Assembly: GCF_002252665.1 (NCBI RefSeq) | Contig: NZ_NQKZ01000001.1 | Span: 310,001-374,000, forward strand | Origin: Synechococcus sp. 8F6 | GTDB lineage: Bacteria > Cyanobacteriota > Cyanobacteriia > PCC-6307 > Cyanobiaceae | Length of the DNA stretch: 64,000 nucleotides | Direction: 5' to 3' | Shown: in pieces, positions 18,669-27,885 of the stretch | How the letters are laid out: every line of letters begins with the position of its first letter | Position numbering within the stretch: position 1 is the stretch's first letter | Notes under the pieces: model-generated | What the model saw: the letters and a program-made list of their open reading frames with translations, nothing else | Database searches by the model: none | What the model was told of the DNA's origin: nothing | Translations under genes and position numbers: made by a program

Positions 18669-19970
18669 ATGGCCCATTCCGGCGGTGCTGCCCTGAACCA
18701 GTCCCTCGCCGCCGGTGATCCTGCCATCGCCGCGCTGATTGCCAAGGAGCTGGAGCGCCAGCAAACCCATCTCGAGCTGATCGCTTCGGAAAACTTTGCC
18801 TCCCGCGCCGTGATGGAGGCCCAGGGCTCGGTGCTCACCAACAAGTACGCCGAGGGCCTTCCCGCTAAGCGCTACTACGGCGGCTGCGAGCACGTGGATG
18901 CCATCGAGGAGCTGGCGATCGCGCGGGCCAAGGAGCTGTTTGGTGCCGCCTGGGCCAACGTGCAGCCCCACAGCGGCGCCCAGGCCAACTTTGCGGTGTT
19001 TCTGGCGCTGCTGCAGCCCGGCGACACGATCCTCGGCATGGACCTCAGCCACGGCGGCCACCTCACCCACGGCTCGCCGGTGAACGTGAGCGGCAAGTGG
19101 TTCAAGGCCGTGCACTACGGCGTGGATCCCGACACCCAGCAGCTCAACTTCGACACGATCCAGCAGCTGGCCCTGGAGCACAAGCCCAAATTGATCGTGT
19201 GCGGCTACTCCGCCTACCCGCGCACCATTGATTTCCAGGCCTTCCGCGCCATCGCCGATGAGGTGGGCGCGGTTTTGCTGGCCGACATAGCCCACATCGC
19301 CGGCCTGGTGGCTGCCGGCGTGCATCCCAACCCTGTGCCTGTCTGTGATGTGGTCACCACCACCACCCACAAGACCATGCGCGGACCCCGCGGCGGCCTC
19401 GTCCTCTGCCGCGATGCCGAGTTCGGCAAGCAGTTCGACAAGGCCGTGTTCCCCGGCAGCCAGGGCGGCCCGCTCGAGCACGTGATCGCCGCCAAAGCGG
19501 TGGCCTTTGGCGAGGCGTTGCAGCCCTCCTTCAAGGCCTACAGCCAGCAGGTGGTGGCCAACGCCCAGGCCCTGGCGGCCCGCATCCAGGAGCGCGGCAT
19601 CGCCGTGGTCAGCGGTGGCACCGACAACCACATCGTGTTGCTCGATCTGCGCAGCATCGCCATGACCGGCAAGGTGGCCGACCTGCTGGTGAGCGATGTG
19701 CACATCACCGCCAACAAGAACACGGTGCCCTTTGATCCCCAGTCGCCGTTTGTGACCAGTGGCCTGCGCCTCGGCACGGCCGCTTGCACCACCCGCGGTT
19801 TCGACGAGGCTGCTTTCCGCGAGGTGGCCGATGTGATCGCCGATCGCCTGCTCAACCCCGAAGACAGCTCCATCGAGCTGCGCTGCCGCGAGCGGGTGGC
19901 AGCGTTGTGTGAGCGCTTTCCGCTCTACGGCGAACTCGCCGATGCGCAGCGTCAGCTGCAGCACGCCTGA
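18669..19970 (+). CDS. glyA: Serine hydroxymethyltransferase
   Basis: PLP enzyme interconverting serine and glycine with tetrahydrofolate, the main source of one-carbon units and relevant to photorespiratory glycine. Seen: [20 protein letters not shown] near the N-terminus, [39 protein letters not shown], the PLP-lysine segment [14 protein letters not shown], and [14 protein letters not shown] near the end. 433 residues is normal. ATG 18669 is the family start. It stands alone downstream of the tRNA-Arg terminator. Confidence 0.97.
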   Translation: MAHSGGAALNQSLAAGDPAIAALIAKELERQQTHLELIASENFASRAVMEAQGSVLTNKYAEGLPAKRYYGGCEHVDAIEELAIARAKELFGAAWANVQPHSGAQANFAVFLALLQPGDTILGMDLSHGGHLTHGSPVNVSGKWFKAVHYGVDPDTQQLNFDTIQQLALEHKPKLIVCGYSAYPRTIDFQAFRAIADEVGAVLLADIAHIAGLVAAGVHPNPVPVCDVVTTTTHKTMRGPRGGLVLCRDAEFGKQFDKAVFPGSQGGPLEHVIAAKAVAFGEALQPSFKAYSQQVVANAQALAARIQERGIAVVSGGTDNHIVLLDLRSIAMTGKVADLLVSDVHITANKNTVPFDPQSPFVTSGLRLGTAACTTRGFDEAAFREVADVIADRLLNPEDSSIELRCRERVAALCERFPLYGELADAQRQLQHA

Positions 19971-20034
19971 TCCCGGCATACACCCGTAAGGTGGGCCCCA
20001 AAGGCCGCCCCCCGGCTTCCTTCGGTCTGGCCCT

Positions 20035-21132
20035 GTGACCCTCGCCTACAGCCCTAACGCGGCCGCCCTGCTGACTTTCGCGGTGGCGGCCTTGTGCACG
20101 GCTCTGGTGGTCCCGCTGGTGCGGTACCTGGGGCTGCGTTGGGGGCTGGTGGATGCACCCGACCCCCGCAAGCAGCACACCACGCCGATGGTGCGGCTCG
20201 GTGGGGTGGGCATCGTGGTGGCCTTCAGCCTGGCCCTGGGCCTCACCTGGGTGTTTGGGGGCTTTGCCGATCTGGCCGCCGAAAAAGACCAGTTGATCTG
20301 GACCACCCTGGCCGGGGCCCTCTGTTTTTTCCTGATCGGTCTGGCCGACGACCTGTTCGCCCTACCGCCCCTGCCCCGGCTCGGCGGCCAGTTGGCGATT
20401 TCGATGCTGGTGTGGAACGAGGGGGTGCGGATCGGCAGCATCGAGTTGCCGATGGGCTGGCTCGGGGGGGCGGATCTGCAGCTACCCCTGCCCGACTGGT
20501 TGAGCCTGTTGGCCACCTTGATCTGGCTGGTGGGCATCACCAATGCGATCAACTGGCTGGATGGGCTCGATGGCCTGGCGGCTGGCGTGAGCGGCATCGC
20601 CGCGATTGGCCTGCTCTCGGTGAGCTTCAGCCTGCACCAGCCGGCCGCTGGCCTACTGGCCGCGGCACTCGCCGGCAGCTGCCTGGGCTTCCTGCGCCAC
20701 AACTTCAACCCCGCCCGCATCTTCATGGGCGATGGCGGCTCCTATTTCCTCGGTTTTGCCCTGGCCGCGATCAGCATCGTTGGCCCGGCCAAGGGGCTCA
20801 CCAGCGTCAGCCTGCTGCTGCCCCTGCTGATCCTGTCGCTGCCGCTGGCCGACATGTCGGCGGTGATCATGGGGCGCCTCAGCGAGGGCCACTCCCCTTT
20901 CTATCCCGACCGGCGTCACCTGCACCACCGCCTGCTGCGCACGGGCCTGAGCCACCGGCGCACGGTGCTGGTGATCTATGCCTTCACCCAATGGCTGGCG
21001 TCGCTGGCGCTGGTGCTGGTGAATGCCGAGATGCGCTTTCTCTGGCTGGCCTTGGCTACCGCGGTGTTGATCTGGGTGCTGGTGACCACGCGCCGGACCC
21101 TGCAACGGCCAGCAGCCAGCTCGGAGCGCTGA
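20035..21132 (+). CDS. WecA/MraY-type undecaprenyl-phosphate sugar-1-phosphate transferase
   Basis: A 365-residue polytopic glycosyltransferase family 4 (PNPT) enzyme that starts lipid-linked glycan assembly by moving a sugar-phosphate onto undecaprenyl phosphate. Diagnostic motifs: [21 protein letters not shown] (~residues 40-60), [26 protein letters not shown], the catalytic [12 protein letters not shown], and the cytosolic HLHHRLL motif typical of WecA-type enzymes rather than MraY. Start is GTG 20035. It ends 4 bases before cinA. Probable partner of the WecG-type transferase at 5.4-6.2 kb. Confidence 0.9.
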   Translation: MTLAYSPNAAALLTFAVAALCTALVVPLVRYLGLRWGLVDAPDPRKQHTTPMVRLGGVGIVVAFSLALGLTWVFGGFADLAAEKDQLIWTTLAGALCFFLIGLADDLFALPPLPRLGGQLAISMLVWNEGVRIGSIELPMGWLGGADLQLPLPDWLSLLATLIWLVGITNAINWLDGLDGLAAGVSGIAAIGLLSVSFSLHQPAAGLLAAALAGSCLGFLRHNFNPARIFMGDGGSYFLGFALAAISIVGPAKGLTSVSLLLPLLILSLPLADMSAVIMGRLSEGHSPFYPDRRHLHHRLLRTGLSHRRTVLVIYAFTQWLASLALVLVNAEMRFLWLALATAVLIWVLVTTRRTLQRPAASSER

Positions 21133-21136
21133 GGTC

Positions 21137-22417
21137 GTGAGCGCCGAGATCCTCTGCATCGGCACCGAGCTGTTGCTGGGCAACATCACCAATGGCAATG
21201 CCCGCTGGCTGGCGGAGCAGCTGGCGGCCCTGGGCATTCCCCATCACCGCCAGAGCGTGGTGGGCGACAACCGCGAGCGCCTGATCTTGGCGGTGCGAGA
21301 GGCGGCCGGCCGCTGCCGGGTGTTGATCACCACCGGTGGGCTCGGCCCCACGCCCGACGACCTCACCACCGCGACCCTGGCGGCCGCCTTCGACACGCCC
21401 CTAGTGGAGCACCCCGACATCTGGGCGGAGATCCAGGCCCGCATCGCTGCCCGCGGGCGGGTGTGCTCCCCCAGCAACCGCCAGCAGGCCTTTCTCCCCC
21501 AGGGGGCTCAAGTGTTGCCCAATCCCACCGGCACGGCGCCGGGGATGATCTGGACCCCGCCCGCTGGAGCGGGGATCCAGCCCGGTTTCACGGTGCTCAC
21601 CTTCCCTGGGGTGCCCAGCGAGATGGAGGCGATGTGGCAGGCCACTGCCGCACCCTGGTTGCGTGCCGCTGGTCTGGCCGAGGGGGTGTTTGCCAGCCGC
21701 ATGCTGCGCTTCTGGGGCGTGGCTGAATCGACCCTGGCCGATCAGGTGGCCGATCTGCTGGAGCAGGCCAACCCCACCGTGGCTCCCTATGCCGGCGCCG
21801 GCGAGGTGAAGCTGCGGCTCACCGCCCGGGCCACCAGCACGGCTGAGGCCGAGGCGCTGCTGGTGCCGCTGGAGGCCGAGATCCGCGCCCGCACCGGCGC
21901 GGCCTGCTTTGGTGCCGACGACGATTCCCTGGCTTCGGTGGTGCTGGAGCAGCTGCGGCGGCGGGGCGAGACCCTGGCAGTGGCGGAGAGCTGCACCGGC
22001 GGAGGGCTCGGCGCGTCCCTGGCGGCGGTGCCGGGGGCGTCCGATGTGTTTCTGGGCGGGGTGATCGCCTATGCCAACGGGGTCAAGCAGGGGCTGCTGG
22101 GGGTGCCGGCGGCGCTGCTCGAGAGCCACGGTGCCGTGAGCGATCCGGTGGCGATGGCCATGGCCGAGGGCGCCCGCCGGGCCACCGGGGCCACCTGGGC
22201 GATTGCCGTGACCGGCATCGCCGGCCCCGCTGGTGGCAGCGCCGAGAAGCCGGTGGGGCTGGTTCATCTGGCCATCGCTGGCCCCGATGGCTGCAGCAGC
22301 GAGGGGGTGCGCTTCGGATCGAGCCGCGGACGCGCCTGGATCCAGCGGCTCACGGCCGGTGAAGCGCTCCATCGCCTGCGTTCACGCCTGCTGGTGACCC
22401 ACGACGCTTACTTGTGA
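21137..22417 (+). CDS. cinA: CinA-like protein (competence/damage-inducible, NMN deamidase domain)
   Basis: Two-domain protein of 426 residues. The N-terminal MoCF_biosynth/COG1058 domain begins [19 protein letters not shown] and carries [13 protein letters not shown]; the C-terminal nicotinamide-nucleotide amidohydrolase domain contains [20 protein letters not shown] and [12 protein letters not shown]. Family members recycle NMN and clear ADP-ribose-type by-products; in some cyanobacteria natural competence is known, so a competence link is possible but not shown. GTG start at 21137. Likely co-transcribed with the upstream transferase. Its 3' end lies in a 20-bp tandem duplication. Confidence 0.92.
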   Translation: MSAEILCIGTELLLGNITNGNARWLAEQLAALGIPHHRQSVVGDNRERLILAVREAAGRCRVLITTGGLGPTPDDLTTATLAAAFDTPLVEHPDIWAEIQARIAARGRVCSPSNRQQAFLPQGAQVLPNPTGTAPGMIWTPPAGAGIQPGFTVLTFPGVPSEMEAMWQATAAPWLRAAGLAEGVFASRMLRFWGVAESTLADQVADLLEQANPTVAPYAGAGEVKLRLTARATSTAEAEALLVPLEAEIRARTGAACFGADDDSLASVVLEQLRRRGETLAVAESCTGGGLGASLAAVPGASDVFLGGVIAYANGVKQGLLGVPAALLESHGAVSDPVAMAMAEGARRATGATWAIAVTGIAGPAGGSAEKPVGLVHLAIAGPDGCSSEGVRFGSSRGRAWIQRLTAGEALHRLRSRLLVTHDAYL

Positions 22418-22450
22418 ACCACAACATTCACTTGTGAATCACAACATCCA
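22411..22450. repeat. 20-bp imperfect tandem duplication at a convergent gene junction
   Basis: Two adjacent 20-base copies, 22411-22430 and 22431-22450, differ at two positions (CTTGTGAACC/ATC variant and ATTCA/ATCCA variant). The first contains the end of cinA and the second the last codons of the debranching-type gene, so the tail VVIHK of that protein is mirrored downstream out of frame. Confidence 0.8.
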
Positions 22451-24530
22451 CGCCGCTCGTGCGGCGCTTCACCAGCACGCCCGTGTCCAGCTCGCCCCGG
22501 TGCAGCTGCAGGTCGATCTCCTCCTCGCCCAGCCGCAGCCCGTGGATCTCCAGCAGGTTGATCCGCTCCGGTAGCACCGGATTGCGGAACAACACCTCCA
22601 CGCGACCGCTGTCGGGGTTGTGGCCGATCCCCATGCCGGTGATGGCCTCGAGCAGCCCAAACAAGCTGCCACTGGCCCAGGTCTGGGGGCTGCAGGCCAC
22701 CGGGTAGTGGGTCGGCCCCTCGTCGGACTGGCGCGGGAAGCCGCAGAACAGTTCCGGCAGGCGCTGCAGCGGCATGGCCTGGGCGGTGTCGAACAGGCCC
22801 ATCAGCACCCGCATGGCCTCCGGGGTGTGGCCATAGCGGGCCAGCCCCAGCGCGATCAGCGCGTTGTCGTGGGGCCACACCGAGCCGTTGTGGTAGCTCA
22901 TCGGGTTGTAGCGGGCTTCACCCTCGTCCAGGGTGCGAATCCCCCAGCCGTTGAAGCTGCTGGGGGCCATCAGCTGTCGGGCGATCGCGCTGGCAGCGGT
23001 CTTGCTGGCCAGGCCGGTCCAGAGGCAGTGGCCGGCATTGGAGGCACGCACCTCGCAGGCCTCGCCCTGGCCGTCGAGGGCCAGGGCATAGGAGCCGATC
23101 CGCTCGCACCAGAAGGCGCCGTGGAAGTGGCGCTGCAGCTGGCGGGCCTCCTGCAGCAACCGCTCCGCTTCGGCATCGTGGCCGAACAGCCGCTGGATGT
23201 GGGCCATGGCTCGGCGGGCCCCATAGCTGTAGGCCTGCACCTCGCAGAGGGCGATCGACCCCTCCGCCAGACGACCATCGGCGTGGTGAATGGCATCGTC
23301 GGAATCCTTCCAGCCCTGGTTGCGCAGACCCCCCTGTGCTGTTCTCTGGTAGCGCAGGAAGCCATCGGTAGCGCTGCTCTCGGCAGCGCGGATCCAGGCC
23401 ATCGCCCCGTCCAGGGCGCCGCGCAGCTCGCGGATGAAGGCCTGATCGCCACTGCGCATCAGGTAGTCGCCCGCCAGGATCAGAAACAACGGCGTGGCAT
23501 CGACGCTGCCGAAGTAGTGGGCAAAGGGCACCTCGCCCAGGGCGGCCATTTCCCCCAGCCGCGCCTCATGCAGCACCTTGCCGGGTTCCGCATCGCTGGC
23601 GGGGTCGGCATGGCGGGCCTGGTGCTCCGCCAGAAACCCCAGCACGCCACGGGCCAGCCGGGGTTCGAACAGCAGCAGTTGCCGGGCCGTGATCAGGCCA
23701 TCGCGCCCGAACGGACAACTGAACCAGGGCACCCCGGCGTAGGGGTACAGGCCATGGTCCAGCTGGCTGGAGAGCAGGTGCACATCCGAGGTGGAGCGGG
23801 CGATCCAGCAGTTGAAGGCAGGGTTGTCGCTGGTGACGCTGGCGGCCAGCCGGCTGGCCTCGCGGAAGCGATCCACCGCGGCTTCCAGGGCCGCATCAAA
23901 CGCCGCCTCCGGTGTAGGTGGCTGGCGGTTGCCATCGGGATGGAAGTCGAGCACCAGGCAGAGCCGCCGCGGGCGGCGGGGCTCCAGTTGCAGGCTCAGC
24001 TGCAGGCAGGCTTCGTCCACCTCCTGCACAGGGCCGCTCAGCCGCACCAGGGTGCAGCGATCGCTGTTGTCGAGCCCGCGGTACACCGCTTCGAGTCCCT
24101 CGGGGGTGCAGGTGCGCACGGTGCGGCCACGCTCCGGTCGCTGGTAGCCCCTCACTTCGAAGATGTCGCGAAAGTCGGCGTCGAAGTGCAGCGTGATCGG
24201 CACCTGCAACGACGTTTGGGCAAAGCTGGTGAAGGTGAGTTGCTGCAGAAAGGCCGTCGGCGTGAGCACCGTGCTTCGCTCCAGATGCACGGTTTCGTCG
24301 TCGTTGCTGAGATGGCTCACCTGCAGCCCCAGTTCCCCCCGTTCGGTGGAGCTCAGCACCGCTCCAGCGCGGCCCCGCAGCCGCCATTCCAGTCGGCTGA
24401 CGTGGCGCGTGCCCCTGTGAAAGACCCCTGAGTCCGCATGGGTGTCGGGGTGGATCTCGCCCCGGGCATCGAGCATCGCGAAGGTTTCCCCGTTCTTCAG
24501 CACGAACGGGGGGAGCACGTCATGCGGCAT
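22428..24530 (-). CDS. Amylo-alpha-1,6-glucosidase / glycogen debranching-type protein
   Basis: A 700-residue protein with an N-terminal glycogen-debranching-associated domain (HADSGVFHRGTRHVSRLEWRL, ~residues 30-50) and a C-terminal (alpha/alpha)6 barrel of the GDE/MGH type (GVPWFSCPFGRDGLITARQLL, then YNPMSYHNGSVWPHDNALIA). These proteins are usually annotated as amylo-alpha-1,6-glucosidases or mannosylglycerate-type hydrolases acting on alpha-glucans or related glucosides. It overlaps the downstream-coded GT4 gene by 11 bases, so the two are likely an operon; a paired hydrolase/transferase suggests storage glucan or glucosyl-solute turnover. Confidence 0.85.
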   Translation of the reverse strand: MPHDVLPPFVLKNGETFAMLDARGEIHPDTHADSGVFHRGTRHVSRLEWRLRGRAGAVLSSTERGELGLQVSHLSNDDETVHLERSTVLTPTAFLQQLTFTSFAQTSLQVPITLHFDADFRDIFEVRGYQRPERGRTVRTCTPEGLEAVYRGLDNSDRCTLVRLSGPVQEVDEACLQLSLQLEPRRPRRLCLVLDFHPDGNRQPPTPEAAFDAALEAAVDRFREASRLAASVTSDNPAFNCWIARSTSDVHLLSSQLDHGLYPYAGVPWFSCPFGRDGLITARQLLLFEPRLARGVLGFLAEHQARHADPASDAEPGKVLHEARLGEMAALGEVPFAHYFGSVDATPLFLILAGDYLMRSGDQAFIRELRGALDGAMAWIRAAESSATDGFLRYQRTAQGGLRNQGWKDSDDAIHHADGRLAEGSIALCEVQAYSYGARRAMAHIQRLFGHDAEAERLLQEARQLQRHFHGAFWCERIGSYALALDGQGEACEVRASNAGHCLWTGLASKTAASAIARQLMAPSSFNGWGIRTLDEGEARYNPMSYHNGSVWPHDNALIALGLARYGHTPEAMRVLMGLFDTAQAMPLQRLPELFCGFPRQSDEGPTHYPVACSPQTWASGSLFGLLEAITGMGIGHNPDSGRVEVLFRNPVLPERINLLEIHGLRLGEEEIDLQLHRGELDTGVLVKRRTSGVDVVIHK

Positions 24531-25629
24531 GAAGCAGGGGGTCGCGGGGTGGGCAGGGGCTGTGCAGGGAACGGTGACCGTCCTGGGCTGGCGGGTCGTC
24601 GTGGACGTCGATCAGGCGGCGGTAGAGCTGTTCGTACTGCTCGGCCTGGCGGGTCACGCTGAAGCGCTGCTCGAAGTCGCGTCGCACCGCACGGCGATCG
24701 AGCTGGTCGAGTTGGCGCACGGCAGCCACGGCCTCGGCGATTGAGTCGACCAGCACGCCGTTGAGGCCGGGTCGGATCACCTCCGGTGTGGAGCCGTTGC
24801 GCCAGGCAATCACGGGGGTGCCACAGGCGTTGGCTTCGATCATCACCAGCCCGAAGGGCTCCGCCCAATCGATCGGGAACAGCAGGGCGAGGGCATTGCC
24901 CAGCAACTCCTGCTTGCCGGCGTCGTCAACCTCGCCGATGAACTCCACCAGGGGATTGCCTTCGATCAGGCCCGCGATGTGGTCGCGGTAGTAGGGCGCA
25001 TCACAGCTATCGATCTTGGCGGCCACCTTCAGCGGCAGGCCCAGCTGGCCGGCGACGGCGATGGCCCGGTCGAGGCGTTTTTCTGGCGAGATGCGTCCCA
25101 CAAAGGCCAGGTAGTCGTCGGGCTCACGCACCGGTTGATAGAGATCCAGGGGCAGGCCGTGGTACACGGTGGCCAGCCAGTGGGCCTCGGGCAGGGGTTG
25201 GCGCTGCGCTTCCGAGATCGACACCAGAGGCAGCTGGTGGAACCGCCGGTACAGCTGGGCGCGGTCGGGGGCGGTCAGGGGGCCATGCAGGGTGTTGAGG
25301 TGGGGCACCGGCAGCTGCCGCACTAGGGGGTAGTGGCTTGCTCCGGTGTGGAAGTGCAGCACGTCGAAGCGATCGAGCTGATCCATCAACTGGTCCAACT
25401 GGATCAGTTCCGGCACGGTGGGGTCGCCGCTGTAACCCGCCAGGCGCAGGGCCTCGGGCACGCAGGGGAACAGCTCGGCGCTGGTGCGGGAATCGCCGCT
25501 GGCGAACAGCACCACGGCGTGGCCACGCCGCACCAGCTCTTCGGTGAGGTAATGCACCACCCGTTCGGTGCCGCCGTAGCGCCGGGGCGGGATGCTCTCG
25601 CAGAGCGGGGAAATCTGGGCAATTCGCAT
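24520..25629 (-). CDS. GT4-family glycosyltransferase
   Basis: A 369-residue GT-B glycosyltransferase. Start MRIAQISPLCESIPPRRYGGTERVV is typical of bacterial GT4 enzymes, and the C-terminal nucleotide-sugar site is seen in YLAFVGRISPEKRLDRAI and WAEPFGLVMIEANACGTPVIAWRNGSTPEV (EX7E-like). Cytosolic or peripheral membrane. Donor and acceptor are unknown. First gene of a pair with the debranching-type gene, which starts inside its 3' end. Confidence 0.88.
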   Translation of the reverse strand: MRIAQISPLCESIPPRRYGGTERVVHYLTEELVRRGHAVVLFASGDSRTSAELFPCVPEALRLAGYSGDPTVPELIQLDQLMDQLDRFDVLHFHTGASHYPLVRQLPVPHLNTLHGPLTAPDRAQLYRRFHQLPLVSISEAQRQPLPEAHWLATVYHGLPLDLYQPVREPDDYLAFVGRISPEKRLDRAIAVAGQLGLPLKVAAKIDSCDAPYYRDHIAGLIEGNPLVEFIGEVDDAGKQELLGNALALLFPIDWAEPFGLVMIEANACGTPVIAWRNGSTPEVIRPGLNGVLVDSIAEAVAAVRQLDQLDRRAVRRDFEQRFSVTRQAEQYEQLYRRLIDVHDDPPAQDGHRSLHSPCPPRDPLLHAA

Positions 25630-25778
25630 CGCTTGCGCGGACGGAGAGGGGCCGCGGCTCGTGTCGTCCGTGACATCTCAGTCATAGAGAGGGTTTTGGG
25701 GCGCGCGGCAGCCGGATCTGAGGCGAATGGGGCCCGGGGTGCAGCTCTAGGCTGGTTCGTCAGTCGAACGGGTCATCC

Positions 25779-27188
25779 GTGAGCGCCGGCACCCTCTACG
25801 ACAAGGTCTGGGATCTGCATCAGGTGGCTGAGCTGCCCGGCGGCTCCACCCAGCTGTTCATCGGTCTGCACCTGATCCATGAGGTGACCAGCCCCCAGGC
25901 GTTTGCCGCCCTGAAGGATCTGGGCCTCGGCGTGCGCCATCCCGAGCGCACCGTGGCCACGGTGGATCACATCGTGCCCACCACGTCCCAGGCGCGGCCC
26001 TTCGCTGATCCCCTGGCTGAGGAGATGCTCGGCACCCTGGAGGCCAACTGCGCTGAGCACGGCATCACCCTGCACGGCCTGGGCAGCGGCCGCCAGGGGA
26101 TCGTGCACGTGATCGCCCCCGAGCTGGGCCTCACCCAGCCGGGCATGACTGTCGCCTGCGGCGATTCCCACACCTCCACCCACGGCGCCTTCGGCGCGAT
26201 CGCCTTCGGCATCGGCACCAGCCAGGTGCGCGATGTGTTGGCCAGCCAGAGCCTGTCGATGGGCAAGCTCAAGGTGCGGCGCATCTGGGTGGATGGCCAG
26301 CTGCAGCCGGGCGTTTATGCCAAGGATCTGGTGCTGCATGTGATCCGCACCCTGGGCGTGAAGGGCGGCGTGGGCTACGCCTATGAATTCGCGGGCCCGG
26401 CCATCGACGCCCTGTCGATGGAGGAGCGCATGACCCTCTGCAACATGGCGATCGAGGGCGGCGCCCGCTGCGGCTATGTCAACCCCGATGCAGTCACCTT
26501 CGCCTATCTCCAGGGCCGCCCCTATGCCCCCAGCGGCGAGGCCTGGGAGCGGGCCATGGCCTGGTGGAGCAGCTTGGCCAGCGGCCCTGAGGCTGTGTTT
26601 GACGATGAGGTGCGTTTCGATGCGGCCTCCATCGCCCCCACGGTGACCTGGGGCATCACCCCGGGCCAGGGCATCGGCGTGGATGAAGCCGTGCCCACCC
26701 TGGAGCACATCGCCCCCGATGAGCGCCCCCTGGCTGAGGAGGCCTACCGCTACATGGACCTGCAGCCCGGGGCGCCGATCGCCGGCACGCCGGTGGATGT
26801 GTGCTTCATCGGCAGCTGCACCAATGGCCGCCTCTCCGACCTGCAGGCGGCGGCGGCGGTGGCCAAGGGCCGGCATGTGGCTCCGGGCATCAAGGCTTTT
26901 GTGGTGCCGGGCAGTGAACAGGTGGCGGCCGCGGCGGAAGCGGAGGGCCTCGACCAGGTGTTCATCGCCGCCGGCTTCGAGTGGCGCGAGCCCGGCTGTT
27001 CGATGTGTCTGGCCATGAACCCCGACCGGCTTGAAGGCCGTCAGATCAGCGCCAGCTCCAGCAACCGCAACTTCAAAGGCCGTCAGGGTTCGGCGACGGG
27101 CCGCACCCTGCTGATGAGTCCGGCGATGGTGGCCGCTGCGGCCATCGCCGGCCAAGTGCGCGACGTGCGTGAGCTGCTGCCGGCCTGA
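25779..27188 (+). CDS. leuC: 3-isopropylmalate dehydratase, large subunit
   Basis: LeuC with LeuD isomerises 2- to 3-isopropylmalate in leucine synthesis. A 469-residue aconitase-family protein starting GTG 25779 ([15 protein letters not shown]). It contains [16 protein letters not shown], and the [4Fe-4S] cysteines in FIGSCTNGR and [14 protein letters not shown], plus [11 protein letters not shown]. All cluster ligands are present. leuD follows after about 70 bases on the same strand. Confidence 0.97.
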   Translation: MSAGTLYDKVWDLHQVAELPGGSTQLFIGLHLIHEVTSPQAFAALKDLGLGVRHPERTVATVDHIVPTTSQARPFADPLAEEMLGTLEANCAEHGITLHGLGSGRQGIVHVIAPELGLTQPGMTVACGDSHTSTHGAFGAIAFGIGTSQVRDVLASQSLSMGKLKVRRIWVDGQLQPGVYAKDLVLHVIRTLGVKGGVGYAYEFAGPAIDALSMEERMTLCNMAIEGGARCGYVNPDAVTFAYLQGRPYAPSGEAWERAMAWWSSLASGPEAVFDDEVRFDAASIAPTVTWGITPGQGIGVDEAVPTLEHIAPDERPLAEEAYRYMDLQPGAPIAGTPVDVCFIGSCTNGRLSDLQAAAAVAKGRHVAPGIKAFVVPGSEQVAAAAEAEGLDQVFIAAGFEWREPGCSMCLAMNPDRLEGRQISASSSNRNFKGRQGSATGRTLLMSPAMVAAAAIAGQVRDVRELLPA

Positions 27189-27258
27189 GCCGATCCCCGC
27201 GCGTTCCGCTCCGCTTCCCCCTGATTCCTTGCCCCCTGATCACGCCGTGTCCGCAGCC

Positions 27259-27885
27259 ATGAGCAGCCCCTCGTTCCCCATGGGCCCCATTACCGGGCTC
27301 CACGGCCGTGCCGTGGTCGTTGCTGGCGATGACATCGACACCGACCGGATCATCCCAGCCCGTTTTCTCAAGTGCGTCACCTTTGATGGCCTGGGTGAGC
27401 AGGTGTTCGCCGACGATCGGGTCGAACTGGCCGCGGCCCCGACCGGCCCCCATCCCTTTGATCGTTCCGAGGTGCAGGGGGCTTCGTTGCTGGTGGTGAA
27501 CCGCAACTTCGGCTGCGGCTCCAGCCGCGAGCATGCCCCCCAGGCCTTGATGCGCTGGGGCATTCGTGCCGTGGTGGGCGAGAGCTTTGCCGAGATCTTT
27601 TATGGCAACTGTCTGGCCCTGGGCATTCCCTGCTTCACCGCCGCCCACGACGTGGTGCTGAGCCTGCAGGCGGCGCTGGCCGCCGTGCCCGATCAGGAGT
27701 TGCGGCTGTCGCTGGATCCCCCCGCCCTGGAGGCCCCCGATGGGCGCCTTTGGGAGCTCGAGCTCCAGGCTGGTCCTCGGCAGATGTTGCTCACCGGGCA
27801 GTGGGATGCCACCTCCCAGCTGTTGGCCCATGGCGCCCACCTGGAGCGCACCGCCGCGGCCCTCCCTTATCTCAACGGTTTCTAG
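27259..27885 (+). CDS. leuD: 3-isopropylmalate dehydratase, small subunit
   Basis: The swivel subunit of isopropylmalate isomerase, 208 residues from ATG 27259. Signatures: DDIDTDRIIPARFLK near the N-terminus and NRNFGCGSSREHAPQAL, with the substrate-binding Arg, then GESFAEIFYGNCLALGIP. It follows leuC directly. Its last 14 bases overlap the convergent LptD-like gene, so mRNA ends of the two genes must run into each other. Confidence 0.96.
   Translation: MSSPSFPMGPITGLHGRAVVVAGDDIDTDRIIPARFLKCVTFDGLGEQVFADDRVELAAAPTGPHPFDRSEVQGASLLVVNRNFGCGSSREHAPQALMRWGIRAVVGESFAEIFYGNCLALGIPCFTAAHDVVLSLQAALAAVPDQELRLSLDPPALEAPDGRLWELELQAGPRQMLLTGQWDATSQLLAHGAHLERTAAALPYLNGF

Noticed and set aside
22620-24431. 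603-codon plus-strand frame
   Set aside because: Antisense of the debranching-type gene; composition of a shadow frame.
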